A stretch of DNA of 64,000 nucleotides, taken from positions 325,817 to 389,816 of the forward strand of contig NZ_CP026004.1 in the NCBI RefSeq assembly GCF_003086895.1, in the 5' to 3' direction. This DNA is from Stenotrophomonas sp. ESTM1D_MKCIP4_1. GTDB lineage: Bacteria > Pseudomonadota > Gammaproteobacteria > Xanthomonadales > Xanthomonadaceae. The first letter of the stretch is position 1. Every line of letters begins with the position of its first letter. The position numbers were made by a program, and so were the translations under genes. Of the stretch, positions 15,621 through 24,252 are shown one piece after another. The notes under the pieces are model-generated. The model did no database searches. It was not told where the DNA came from and was given only the letters and a program-made list of their open reading frames with translations.

Positions 15621-16722
15621 GTAGAGTCGACCGTTGGTCGACTGATCTTCAATCGGCCGTGGAAAAACCCCGCGCTGCGCGCGATAGTCGACTGACAGTC
15701 GACTCTACCGTGCTGCACGCTGCCGGCTGTGGGTAGAGTCGACCGTTGGTCGACTGATCTCCAATCGGCCATGGAAAACCCCGCGCTGCGCGCGATAGTC
15801 GACTGACAGTCGACTCTACCGTGCTGCACGCTGCCGGCTGTGGGTAGAGTCGACCGTTGGTCGACTGATCTCCAATCGGCCGTGGAAAAACCCCGCGTTG
15901 CGCGCGATAGTCGACTGACAGTCGACTCTGCCGTGCTGCACGCTGCCGGCTGTGGGTAGGGTCGACCGTTGGTCGACTGATCTTCAATCGGCCGTGGAAA
16001 AACCCCGCGCTGCGCGCGATAGTCGACTGACAGTCGACTCTACCGTGGTGCACGCTGCCAGCTGTGGGTAGAGTCGACCGTTGGTCGACTGATCTTCAAT
16101 CGGCCGTGGAAAAACCCCGCGCTGCGCGCGATAGTCGACTGACAGTCGACTCTACCGTGCTGCACGCTGCCGGCTGTGGGTAGAGTCGACCGTTGGTCGA
16201 CTGATCTCCAATCGGCCATGGAAAACCCCGCGCTGCGCGCGATAGTCGACTGACAGTCGACTCTACCGTGCTGCACGCTGCCGGCTGTGGGTAGAGTCGA
16301 CCGTTGGTCGACTGATCTCCAATCGGCCGTGGAAAAACCCCGCGTTGCGCGCGATAGTCGACTGACAGTCGACTCTGCCGTGCTGCACGCTGCCGGCTGT
16401 GGGTAGGGTCGACCGTTGGTCGACTGATCTTCAATCGGCCGTGGAAAAACCCCGCGCTGCGCGCGATAGTCGACTGACAGTCGACTCTACCGTGGTGCAC
16501 GCTGCCAGCTGTGGGTAGAGTCGACCGTTGGTCGACTGATCTTCAATCGGCCGTGGAAAAACCCCGCGCTGCGCGCGATAGTCGACTGACAGTCGACTCT
16601 ACCGTGCTGCACGCTGCCGGCTGTGGGTAGAGTCGACCGTTGGTCGACTGATCTTCAATCGGCCGTGGAAAAACCCCGCGCTGCGCGCGATAGTCGACTG
16701 ACAGTCGACTCTACCGTGGTGC
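15621..16722. repeat. tandem array of ten ~112-bp SMAG-pair units with 447-bp higher-order period
   Basis: Units begin with GTAG at 15621, 15733, 15844, 15956, 16068, 16180, 16291, 16403, 16515 and 16627 (spacing 111-112 bp). Each unit holds a palindrome GTCGACC-GTT-GGTCGAC headed by GTAG, a spacer containing ATCGGCCGTGG and CCCCGCG, and a second palindrome AGTCGACT-GAC-AGTCGACT tailed by CTAC; heads and tails are inverted, as in REP doublets. Single-base variants (GTAGGG for GTAGAG, GTTGCG for GCTGCG, CATGGAAAACC for GTGGAAAAACC, GGTGC for GCTGC) recur every fourth unit, so the array grew by copying four-unit blocks (15621-16067 and 16068-16514) plus two more units. Apparent open frames in it are by-products of the 447-bp period. 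It separates the catalase and aminopeptidase genes. Confidence 0.95.
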
Positions 16723-16735
16723 AGGCTTCGGGGGC

Positions 16736-18103
16736 TCAGCCGTACCGCGCCTTCAGCATTGCCCAGGCCGAACGCAGGGCAAGGGCTTCGCCGCCGGCCG
16801 GACGGCCCGGGCGTTCACCGTCGTTCCAGGCGTACACGTCCAGGTGCGCCCAGCGCTGGTCGTTTTCCAGGAAGCGCTCCAGGTACAGCGCGGCGGTGAC
16901 CGAGCCGGCCATGCGCGAACCGGCATTGGCCAGGTCGGCCACGCCGCTGCTCAGGTAACGCAGGTACGGGCGCCACAGCGGCATGCGCCACACCGGGTCG
17001 CGGGTTTCATCGCCGGCCTGCAGCCACTGCTGGGCCACCGTGTCGTCATTGCTGAACAGCGCCGGCAGATCCGGGCCCAGGGCGATGCGCGCCGCGCCGG
17101 TCAGGGTGGCGAAGTCCAGCACCAGGTCGGGCGTCTGCTCGCCGGCGAAGGTCAGCGCATCGCACAGGATCACCCGGCCCTCGGCATCGGTGTTGTCGAT
17201 CTCGATGCTCAGGCCCTTGCGCGTGGCGATGATCTCACCGGGACGGAAGGCATCGGGACCGATCGCATTTTCCACCGCCGGAATCAGCAGGGTCAGGCGC
17301 ACCGGCAGCTGCTGGGCCATCACCAGCCCGGCCAGGGCCAGCGCGTGGGCGGCACCGCCCATGTCCTTCTTCATGTTGCGCATGCCATCGGCCGGCTTGA
17401 TGTCCAGGCCGCCGGTGTCGAAGCACACGCCCTTGCCGACCAGGGCCAGCGCCGGGTCGCTGTCCTTGCCCCAGCGCAGCACGATCAGGCGCGGCGCGCG
17501 GTGCGAGGCGCGGCCCACCGCATGGATGGCCGGGAAGTTCTGCTTCAGCAGTTCATCACCGGTGATGGCCTCGATCTGCGCGCCGTGGGCTTCCGCCAGC
17601 GCACGTGCTGCGTCTTCCAGCTGCTGTGGGCCCATGTCCTCGGTGGGGGTGTTGACCCAGTCACGCACGCGCAGGCTGGCGGCAATCAGGTCGGCCACTT
17701 CCGCGCTGGGGCTGGCCAGCAGCTGCGCCGGCGCACGGTTGCGCTTGCGGTAGCGGTCGAAGCGGTAGCTGCCCAGGCCCCAGCCCAGCTGCAGCAGCGC
17801 CTGTTCGGCGTCCGGCAGTTCGGTGGCCAGCTGCCACACGCTGCCTTCGGGCAGGGCATGCGGGGCATGTGCATAGGCGTAGGCATCGGCGCGTTCGCCT
17901 ACGCCGATCACCGCACCGGCCAGGCCGTTCTCGCCCGGCAGCAGGGCCACGCTGTGGGCGCCGGCGGTGAAGCCCTGTGCATCCAGCCACGCCTGCTGTG
18001 CGGCTGGCTGTGCGGCCTTCCAGGCGGCGAACGCGGTACGGTCCAGCACGTGCAGCGGCAGTGCGGCGGTAGCGGTGGCGGTGAAGCCGGTGATCTCGCT
18101 CAT
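16736..18103 (-). CDS. M17-family leucyl aminopeptidase
   Basis: A 455-residue cytosolic metallo-aminopeptidase. The catalytic half shows the di-zinc and catalytic residues: K224 and D229 in VGKGVCFDTGGLDIKP, and the family signature NTDAEGR at 304-310. The N-terminal 170 residues are the divergent non-catalytic domain; the total is somewhat shorter than PepA of E. coli (503), as in the PepB-like branch. It removes N-terminal residues from peptides for turnover. The stop is 13 nt from the repeat array; the start is 3 nt after the HAD phosphatase gene, so both are likely co-transcribed. Confidence 0.92.
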   Translation of the reverse strand: MSEITGFTATATAALPLHVLDRTAFAAWKAAQPAAQQAWLDAQGFTAGAHSVALLPGENGLAGAVIGVGERADAYAYAHAPHALPEGSVWQLATELPDAEQALLQLGWGLGSYRFDRYRKRNRAPAQLLASPSAEVADLIAASLRVRDWVNTPTEDMGPQQLEDAARALAEAHGAQIEAITGDELLKQNFPAIHAVGRASHRAPRLIVLRWGKDSDPALALVGKGVCFDTGGLDIKPADGMRNMKKDMGGAAHALALAGLVMAQQLPVRLTLLIPAVENAIGPDAFRPGEIIATRKGLSIEIDNTDAEGRVILCDALTFAGEQTPDLVLDFATLTGAARIALGPDLPALFSNDDTVAQQWLQAGDETRDPVWRMPLWRPYLRYLSSGVADLANAGSRMAGSVTAALYLERFLENDQRWAHLDVYAWNDGERPGRPAGGEALALRSAWAMLKARYG

Positions 18104-18106
18104 GCG

Positions 18107-18829
18107 TCAGTTACTCCGGTGTTCGTCGGTGGCATCGAGGTTGGCGTCCAACCAGTCGGCCAGGCCGGTAAGGGTGTCGAACTGCAGGTCCGGCTGCAGC
18201 TGCGGATGGGTCCAGGGGGCGGCGTCGCGGTTGATCCAGCAGCCGCGCAGGCCGGCGGCGATCGCCCCGGCCACGTCCATCTCGATATGGTCGCCCACGT
18301 GCAGCACCTGCGCCGGGGCCACGCCCAGGCGGTCGCAGGCGGCATGGAAGATGCTGGCCTCCGGCTTGGCCGCGCCATGTTCGCGCGCGCCCAGCTGGAA
18401 GGCGAAAAGATGCGACAGGCCGATCCGCTCCAGGTCGGCGTTGCCGTTGCTCAGCGCCGCCACCGGCACCCGCGCGGCGATGCGCGTCAGCGCCTCCAGC
18501 GCGTCGGGGTAGTACTCCACCTGGTTGCGCGCGGCATAGAACACTTCGTAGGCCGGCTCCAGCAGGTCCAGGCTGGCGCCGCTGTTCTGCAGCGCTTCCT
18601 GGATCGTCAACCGGCGCAGCGCGCTCAGGTCGAAGTGCAGGTGCGGATTGTCGCGGTAGGAGCGCTCGCGCAGTTCGCGCATCGCCGCCACCGGATACAG
18701 GGCGGCGGTGGCGGGGCTGTGTTCGCACATCCATTCGTGCAGGACCACGTCGATGCGGGCGCCGATCGGCGCGAACGGCCACAGCGTGTCGTCGAGGTCG
18801 AGGGTGATGGCTTGGACGGGAAATTTCAC
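18107..18829 (-). CDS. HAD-IA family phosphatase, YigB-like
   Basis: A 240-residue soluble HAD hydrolase. Motif I is LDLDDTLWPF with nucleophile D11 and general acid D13, motif II is ALSNGNAD, motif III includes the lysine in AAKPEASIF and motif IV is HVGDHIEMDVAGA. It resembles YigB, which dephosphorylates a riboflavin-pathway intermediate in E. coli, but HAD specificity cannot be read safely from sequence. It starts ATG 18829 and lies just upstream of the aminopeptidase gene. Confidence 0.88.
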   Translation of the reverse strand: MKFPVQAITLDLDDTLWPFAPIGARIDVVLHEWMCEHSPATAALYPVAAMRELRERSYRDNPHLHFDLSALRRLTIQEALQNSGASLDLLEPAYEVFYAARNQVEYYPDALEALTRIAARVPVAALSNGNADLERIGLSHLFAFQLGAREHGAAKPEASIFHAACDRLGVAPAQVLHVGDHIEMDVAGAIAAGLRGCWINRDAAPWTHPQLQPDLQFDTLTGLADWLDANLDATDEHRSN

Positions 18830-18860
18830 CCGGTCATTCTACGCCTGCGCGCGGTGGCTT

Positions 18861-19967
18861 TCATTCCAGCAGCCGCGCCCAGCCCTGCATGCCTTCAAGG
18901 CGGGCCAGCACCAGCTTGATGCAGACCAGCAGCGGTACCGACAGCAGCAGGCCGACCATGCCCCAGGCCCAGCCGAACACCATCAGGGCCAGGATCAGCA
19001 CCAGCGGCGACAGCTTCATCTGCCGTCCCAGCACGATGGGGGTCACCAGCTGCCCTTCCAGGGTATGTAGGGCCAGGTAGGCGGCCGCGGGCAGCACCGC
19101 CTGCAGCGGATCGCGGAATTCGACGAAGCCCATCAGCAGCATCATGGCCACGCCGATCAGCGGGCCCACGTACGGCGCGAAGTTCAGCAGCGCCGCCACC
19201 GTGCCCCACAACAGCGCCTCCTGCAGGCCGATGCCGAGCAGCATCAGCACGCCGGCAAACACCAGCCCGACCAGCGTGTTGATGACACTGATGGTGAGCA
19301 CGTAGCGCGAAACCTCACGTTCGATCGAGCGCAGGATGTCGGTGGTGAAGCGTTGTTGCTGGCGGTTGGGAAACAGGGCGATGGCCGCGCGCTGCAGGCT
19401 TTCGCCATAGATCATGAAGAACAGGGTGAGCAGTACCACCGCCAGCACCGAGGCGGCCAGCTTGGGCGCCCGCGTCAGCATGCGGTAGGGGTCGTCCAGC
19501 TGGGTGCGGATGATCTGGATCTTGCGGTTGCTTTCACCGCCGGCCGCGCGGGCGAAGTTCTCCGCTGCCAGGTTGGCCTGCTGCACCGGTCTGGTCAGGT
19601 CCTGCATCTGGCGGGCGACCTTGCGCAGCTGCTGCGGCGCTTCCTGGGCCCAGTCCATCGCCGGGCCGATCAGCTGCACGCCCAGCGAAGCGGTCACCCC
19701 CAGGCCGGTGCCGAGGATCAGCAGCGCACCGACCGCGCGCGGAATCCACAGCCGGCGCAGGAAGCGCAGGATCGGGTTGCCGACCAGGGCGAAGAACATG
19801 GCCAGCAGCACCGGCAGGATGATGTCCTGCGCGGCCCACAGGGTGAAAGCCACGGCCAGGGTGGCCAGCACCACCAGCGACATCGGCCCGCGCGGGCGCG
19901 AGGGCGGTGGCGGCGGGGCGGCGTTTTCCGGTGCGGGTGCGGCAGGGGACAACAGGGACTCGCTCAT
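18861..19967 (-). CDS. AI-2E family (PerM-like) membrane protein
   Basis: A 368-residue inner-membrane protein with a Pro-rich N-terminus, two helices at about 30-65, a soluble amphipathic stretch (about 95-165), and five to six C-terminal helices containing LNFAPYVGPLIGV and the family end SPLVLILALMVFGWAWGMVGLLLSVPLLV. Some relatives export autoinducer-2 or transport Na+ or H+; in most bacteria the function is not known. The gene stands alone between the HAD gene and the YqjD/E-like operon. Confidence 0.9.
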   Translation of the reverse strand: MSESLLSPAAPAPENAAPPPPPSRPRGPMSLVVLATLAVAFTLWAAQDIILPVLLAMFFALVGNPILRFLRRLWIPRAVGALLILGTGLGVTASLGVQLIGPAMDWAQEAPQQLRKVARQMQDLTRPVQQANLAAENFARAAGGESNRKIQIIRTQLDDPYRMLTRAPKLAASVLAVVLLTLFFMIYGESLQRAAIALFPNRQQQRFTTDILRSIEREVSRYVLTISVINTLVGLVFAGVLMLLGIGLQEALLWGTVAALLNFAPYVGPLIGVAMMLLMGFVEFRDPLQAVLPAAAYLALHTLEGQLVTPIVLGRQMKLSPLVLILALMVFGWAWGMVGLLLSVPLLVCIKLVLARLEGMQGWARLLE

Positions 19968-20034
19968 CGACGCACCGACCGGGAAAGGAGGCCCATTATC
20001 CGCCCGCCGCGATCAACGCGGCGGGTGCGTCAAG

Positions 20035-20481
20035 TCAACGTTCGGAGACGTCGGTGGCGGCTTCGGCCGGCTGCGGTTCACGCAGTTCCGGTTCGGGCGT
20101 GGCCGGCGGCGCAGGGGCAGGGCGGGAAGCGCCCTGTGGTGCCATCTGCTCGGCCGCTTCATCGGCCTGGTCCGCCGCTTCATCCGCAGTATCGGCCGCA
20201 TGTGCGGCCATTGCAGCGGCAAAAGCGGCCTGGCCACTGGCAAACAGGTTGGACACCGAGCCGATCATCTGCAGCCACCGCGCACCGTTGACCTTGCCCG
20301 GCACTTCCAGCTTGCCGGCGAGGAAGCCACCGGCAAGGCCCACGGTGATGATGCGCAGCGGTGACCAGCCCTGGCGCCAGACCTGGCTGAGCACGGTCCA
20401 GTTGTCCTGGGTTTCGGCCATGCGCACGGCCATCACCTGTTCGCAGCGCTTCACCCGCCGCTGCAGCGCGCCGAACTTCAT
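20035..20481 (-). CDS. membrane-associated hypothetical protein of a YqjD/E-like operon
   Basis: A 148-residue protein. It starts with a basic amphipathic stretch (MKFGALQRRVKRCEQVM), has a weak hydrophobic segment around 44-58 (IITVGLAGGFLAGKL), an Ala-rich helix (about 80-112) and a Pro/Glu-rich tail. Its ATG overlaps the stop of the holin-like gene upstream (4 nt), so it is the third gene of a stress-type operon, in the position of YqjK in E. coli, though I see no clear homology. Function unknown. Confidence 0.75.
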   Translation of the reverse strand: MKFGALQRRVKRCEQVMAVRMAETQDNWTVLSQVWRQGWSPLRIITVGLAGGFLAGKLEVPGKVNGARWLQMIGSVSNLFASGQAAFAAAMAAHAADTADEAADQADEAAEQMAPQGASRPAPAPPATPEPELREPQPAEAATDVSER

Positions 20482-20948
20482 GGCTTGCCCTCCGGAATCT
20501 GCACCTCGGCGTCAGGGTCGTCTTCGCTGGGCTCATCAAACAGGCCCAATCGCGACAACTGGCGCCGTGTGGCGTGCATGCCGGTGTGGTGGAAGAAGTA
20601 GGACACCCGCCAGATTGCATAGCCGGTGACGGCCAGGCTCAACAGCGAGGTGATCAGCAGGGCCTGCAGCCAGCTCAGTCCCCAGCTCTGCAGCAGGGCA
20701 ATGAGGGTGGCGGCCATCAGCAGCCAGGCGGAGGCACCGAACACGATGCCGACGCCGGCCCAGGCCAGTGCGCGGCCGAACGCGCTGCGCGCCAGTGCGA
20801 AATCGGCCGAGGCCAACCGTCGCAGCGAGCGCAGCGAATTGCGGGCCGAATCGGCGGCGGCCTTGCCCGCCGCACCGACCTGGCGGATGCTCTCGTCCAG
20901 CGGCGGGGTCGCCGCCGGATCAGGTGCCTGGGTGTTCTCTTCGCTCAC
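20478..20948 (-). CDS. YqjE/holin-X-like inner-membrane protein
   Basis: A 156-residue protein with a soluble N-terminus, an amphipathic stretch (ARNSLRSLRRLASADFALARSAF) and two closely spaced helices at about 64-87 and 92-115, then a charged C-terminus. That is the pattern of the phage-holin superfamily III/YqjE proteins, which in E. coli sit in yqjDEK with a ribosome-binding membrane protein. It lies 8 nt after the YqjD-like gene and overlaps the next gene by 4 nt. Confidence 0.82.
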   Translation of the reverse strand: MSEENTQAPDPAATPPLDESIRQVGAAGKAAADSARNSLRSLRRLASADFALARSAFGRALAWAGVGIVFGASAWLLMAATLIALLQSWGLSWLQALLITSLLSLAVTGYAIWRVSYFFHHTGMHATRRQLSRLGLFDEPSEDDPDAEVQIPEGKP

Positions 20949-20956
20949 GCCGCAGC

Positions 20957-21319
20957 TTACTTGTCGCTGCTGCTGGCCAGCTTGGCGATCAGCCAGCCGG
21001 CGGCGAAGGCCACGCCGAAGGACGCCAGCGGACGCTCACGGATCAGTTCGGCGGCGCTGTCGACCAGGTCCTTGCCCTTGTCCATCAGTGCGTCGACCTG
21101 TTCCTTGGCGGCGGCACCGCCGAACTCGGCAGCGGCCAGGCCGGACAGCGCGCTGTCGGACAGCTCGGCCTTGACGTTGGCCTTGCCGATGCGCAGTTCG
21201 TCACCGGCGGCGCCGGTTGCACCCTTGATCGCACCGCCAGCAGCACTGGCAGCCTGCTTCAGGTGGGAACCGGCTTCACCCAGGTGTTCCTTCAGGTTCT
21301 CGGTATTGGTGGGGCTCAT
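20957..21319 (-). CDS. YqjD/ElaB-like membrane protein (DUF883-like)
   Basis: A 120-residue protein: a long Ala/Lys/Glu amphipathic helical region (about 5-95), RERPLASFGVAFAAGWLIAKL at the end forming one C-terminal membrane anchor, as in YqjD/ElaB/YgaM. E. coli relatives are stationary-phase proteins that tether ribosomes to the membrane. First gene of the three-gene minus-strand operon; stress regulation is plausible from the family only. Confidence 0.82.
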   Translation of the reverse strand: MSPTNTENLKEHLGEAGSHLKQAASAAGGAIKGATGAAGDELRIGKANVKAELSDSALSGLAAAEFGGAAAKEQVDALMDKGKDLVDSAAELIRERPLASFGVAFAAGWLIAKLASSSDK

Positions 21320-21420
21320 CGAATCACTCCTGTTGCGATGGGGGGACGAACGAAGGGTTCGGCCGATGGGACGTACAGCAATAGCATCGGCCGGGTATAG
21401 GAGGTGTTACGGCGGGGCGA

Positions 21421-22854
21421 TCAGCGCATCACCAGCTGGCCCTGCTGCTGGCCATTGTTGCGCAGGATGCGCAGGACCAGCGTGGCCGGGCGCTGCTGGA
21501 AGTTGGCACGCCAGCTGGCCAGGTCGGCGAATTCGCCCACGGTAGCCTCGGCGATGATGTCGCCCTGCTGCAGGCCGTTGCTGGCCGCGCGGCTGCCGCG
21601 CTTGACCTCGCTGACCAGCACGCCGCCCACGCCGGACTGGCGCAGCGACTCGGGCAGGTCGGTGAAGGTGGCACCGCCCAGGCGCGGGTCGAGGCTTTCG
21701 CCGGTCACCGAGCGCGCCTGTTCCTTCAGTGTGGCTTTGACCTGCAGCGGCTTGCCGTCGCGGCGCACGTCCAGGCCAAGCACGCTGCCGACGGCGGCCA
21801 GGCCCTCCACGTTGTGCAGTGCTTCGGCGCTGTCCACGCGCTGGCCATTGGCCGCCACCACCACATCGCCCGGCTTCAGCCCGGCCGCAGCGGCGGCCGA
21901 ACCGGCCAGCACGCGCGTGATGAGCGCGCCACGCGTTTCACCCAGGCCCAGCCCCTGCGCGATCTGCGTGCTCAGGTTCTGCGCTTCCACGCCCAGCGTG
22001 CCGCGCACCACCACCCCGTGCTTGACCAGCTGGTCGACCACGCTGCGCGCCAGGTTGGAGGGGATGGCCAGGCCCAGGCCGATGTTGCCGGCCATGCTGC
22101 CCTGCGGGTTGAAGCTGGCGGTGTTGATGCCCACCAGCTGGCCTTGCAGGTTGACCAGCGCGCCACCGGAATTGCCCGGGTTGATCGACGCATCGGTCTG
22201 GATGAAGTTCTGGTAGCCCAGGCCGCGGATGCCGCTGCGGCCCACCGCCGAGACGATGCCCGAGGTCACCGTCTGGCTGAAACCGAACGGGTTGCCGATG
22301 GCCACCACGAAGTCGCCCACGCGCAGCTGGTCGCTGTTGCCGAGCTTGATGTCGGTGAGGTTCTGCGCCGGGATGCGGATCAGCGCGATGTCGGTGTCAC
22401 GGTCCGAGCCGAGGAATTCGGCTTTCACCGTGCGCCCATCGGCCAGGGTCACCTGCACATCATCGGCATTGTCGATGACGTGGTGGTTGGTCAGCACCAG
22501 GCCCTCGCTGGCATCGATGATGACGCCCGAGCCGAGTGATTCATTGATACGTTCCTGCGGTACGTCCGGGAACAGACGGCGGAAGAACGGATCGTTGAAG
22601 AACGGATTGCGGACCCGCACCACCTGTTTGGTGTTGACGCTGACCACGGCCGGCATGGCCTTTTCCAGCATCGGCGCCAGCGACGGCACCGCCTGCCCGG
22701 CCACCGCGGCCGGCAACGCGGCGCTGGTCGGCAGCGCTGCGGGCAGCGGTGCCGCGTCGGCGCGGTTGTCCAGGTGGGCGTTGATGCCGGTGGCGACGAA
22801 GCCGCCGAAGGCAGCAGCAATTGCGAGCGTGAGCAGGGTGGGTAGCGGTCGCAT
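21421..22854 (-). CDS. DegQ/MucD-family periplasmic serine endoprotease
   Basis: A 477-residue HtrA protease with a hydrophobic N-terminal export segment (MRPLPTLLTLAIAAAFGGF). The catalytic triad is H125 (LTNHHVID), D155 (DRDTDIALIR) and S229 (NPGNSGGALVN). Two PDZ domains follow (about 265-350 and 375-470). I chose ATG 22854 since the signal segment starts there; the frame extends 18 codons upstream without a good site. It degrades or refolds misfolded envelope proteins. It stands alone; in Pseudomonas the counterpart mucD sits with algU, but not here. Confidence 0.93.
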   Translation of the reverse strand: MRPLPTLLTLAIAAAFGGFVATGINAHLDNRADAAPLPAALPTSAALPAAVAGQAVPSLAPMLEKAMPAVVSVNTKQVVRVRNPFFNDPFFRRLFPDVPQERINESLGSGVIIDASEGLVLTNHHVIDNADDVQVTLADGRTVKAEFLGSDRDTDIALIRIPAQNLTDIKLGNSDQLRVGDFVVAIGNPFGFSQTVTSGIVSAVGRSGIRGLGYQNFIQTDASINPGNSGGALVNLQGQLVGINTASFNPQGSMAGNIGLGLAIPSNLARSVVDQLVKHGVVVRGTLGVEAQNLSTQIAQGLGLGETRGALITRVLAGSAAAAAGLKPGDVVVAANGQRVDSAEALHNVEGLAAVGSVLGLDVRRDGKPLQVKATLKEQARSVTGESLDPRLGGATFTDLPESLRQSGVGGVLVSEVKRGSRAASNGLQQGDIIAEATVGEFADLASWRANFQQRPATLVLRILRNNGQQQGQLVMR

Positions 22855-23301
22855 GGGAGTCGGTTCGCAGGCGGTGGAGTGGGGCCGTAGGCCTATACGG
22901 TAGAACAAGCTGAATGAGTGTGTCGCGATCCGGATAAATGGCTCATGAAAAATACCGGCTCCGCGAGTCGCGTGGCGACCCGGGAAGCGTGCTCACGAAG
23001 CGCGCGGATACGTGCCGATACTTGCGCAGTTCGGCGCATCCGGGCGTTCTGGTGACGCATGGCGCGCCTGTCGAGCCCTGGCGCGGCGGCAGCGCTGGCA
23101 CGACACCCGCGCACACGCGGGCATCACCGCGCAGCACTTAAATAAAGGGGTTTTCTGAATGCAGTTCGGTTCGTTGCCGGTGGTTGCCTACACCAGTGCC
23201 GTCGCATCCGATGCGATTGAACATGTGCGCCCCGTTCCACGATGGACAATGTCGGTATAGCATCGCCCCGTTTTGACAATCCAGGCCCCCAGGAGGGCAA
23301 C
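22855..23301. other. 447-nt intergenic region between degQ and the histone-like gene
   Basis: Mostly without a gene. I see one GC-rich hairpin, CCCGCG-CACA-CGCGGG at 23106-23121, followed by an AT-rich patch (TTAAATAAAG) that could be a promoter or a weak terminator, then a possible 33-codon frame (listed separately) and the strong AGGAGG site of the histone-like gene. No tRNA or known RNA family recognised. Confidence 0.5.
23159..23260 (+). CDS. possible 33-residue leader peptide upstream of the histone-like gene
   Basis: ATG 23159 is preceded by AAGGGG at 8 nt and opens a frame of 33 codons (MQFGSLPVVAYTSAVASDAI...), ending 41 nt before the histone-like start. The composition is unremarkable, with no clear signal or anchor. 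It may be a translated leader or chance; only the spacing of its ribosome-binding site speaks for it. Confidence 0.25.
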   Translation: MQFGSLPVVAYTSAVASDAIEHVRPVPRWTMSV

Positions 23302-24192
23302 ATGAGCAACGGTAATGGTGTGTCGGTCGTGACCGACGCCGTCGAGAACGTGAAAGAAACCGCCACCAACGTTGGCGAGACCATCGCCCACGCCGCCGAA
23401 GACGCCGTGAAGTCGGTCAAGAAGACCGTCAAGCGCGCCACCAAGGCTGCCGGTACCCGCGTTGCCAAGGCCAAGAAGGCCGTGGCCAAGGTCGAGAAGA
23501 CCGTTGCCAAGAAGGCCGAGAAGGCTGCCAAGTCGGTTGGCAAGACCGTTGCCAACGCGAAGAAGAAGCTGGAAGCCGCCAAGAAGAATGCCAAGGCTGA
23601 AGCCGCTGCCCTGAAGAAGGAAGTGGCCAAGAAGAAGGCTGCTGCCGGCAAGGCTGTGACCAAGAAGGCCGCTGCGGCCAAGAAGACCACCAAGGCTGCC
23701 ACCAAGGTTGCCGGCAAGAAGGTCGCCACCGTGAAGAAGGCTGCCACCAAGAAGGCTGCCGTGGCCAAGAAGACCGTCGCCAAGAAGACGGCCGCTGCCA
23801 AGAAGGTTGTCGGCAAGAAGGTCGCGACGGCCAAGAAGGCTGTGGCCAAGAAGACCGTTGCTGCCAAGAAGGTCGCCGGCAAGAAGGCCGTGGCTGCGAA
23901 GAAGGTTGTCGGCAAGAAGGTTGCCGCCAGCAAGAAGGTCGCCACCAAGAAGACCGCCGTGGCCAAGAAGGCTGTCGGCAAGAAGGTTGCCGCCACCAAG
24001 AAGGTCGCCACCAAGAAGACCGCGGCCGCCAAGAAGGTTGTCGGCAAGAAGGTTGCCGCCACCCGCAAGAACGTGGCCAAGAAGGCTGCACCGCTGAAGA
24101 AGGTCGCTGCCAAGAAGGCACCGGCCAAGAAGGTTGTCGCCAAGAAGGCGCCGGCCAAGAAGGCCGTGCGCAAGGCTGCCAAGCGCAAGTAA
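23302..24192 (+). CDS. lysine/alanine-rich histone H1-like DNA-binding protein
   Basis: A 296-residue very basic protein. The first ~45 residues are an acidic/amphipathic helix (VTDAVENVKETATNVGETIA...), unlike the rest; from about residue 50 the chain is built of KK-VA-A-KK-T/V pentads to decads, with a recurring longer unit (VVGKKVAATKKVATKKTAAAKK-like, several copies at about 170-265) and ends PAKKAVRKAAKRK. Low-complexity (K/A)-rich tails like this are found in bacterial H1-like proteins (AlgP of Pseudomonas, BpH1 of Bordetella, HctB of Chlamydia), which condense DNA. AGGAGGG 4 nt before ATG 23302 decides the start. A strong terminator follows. Codon choice within repeats alternates, suggesting expansion by unequal crossing-over. 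Confidence 0.9.
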   Translation: MSNGNGVSVVTDAVENVKETATNVGETIAHAAEDAVKSVKKTVKRATKAAGTRVAKAKKAVAKVEKTVAKKAEKAAKSVGKTVANAKKKLEAAKKNAKAEAAALKKEVAKKKAAAGKAVTKKAAAAKKTTKAATKVAGKKVATVKKAATKKAAVAKKTVAKKTAAAKKVVGKKVATAKKAVAKKTVAAKKVAGKKAVAAKKVVGKKVAASKKVATKKTAVAKKAVGKKVAATKKVATKKTAAAKKVVGKKVAATRKNVAKKAAPLKKVAAKKAPAKKVVAKKAPAKKAVRKAAKRK

Positions 24193-24209
24193 TCCGCGCT
24201 GGCGCCATG

Positions 24210-24247
24210 AACCCTTCCGCCCGTCACGGGCGGAAGGGTTTTTTTTT
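24210..24247 (+). terminator. Rho-independent terminator of the histone-like gene
   Basis: A perfect stem AACCCTTCCGCCCG-TCA-CGGGCGGAAGGGTT followed by a run of nine T. It begins 18 nt after the histone-like stop and ends just before the stop of the convergent MFS gene at 24253. Confidence 0.95.
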
Positions 24248-24252
24248 GCCGG

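Noticed and set aside
15649..16500. Open frames of up to 134 codons on the minus strand within the repeat array, repeated at 447-bp distance
   Set aside because: They arise from the repeat period, encode only the translated palindromes, and have no ribosome-binding sites.
15621..16722. CRISPR-like regular repeats
   Set aside because: Whole ~112-bp units repeat with almost no variable spacer, they contain GTAG/CTAC palindromes of the SMAG type, and no cas genes are near.
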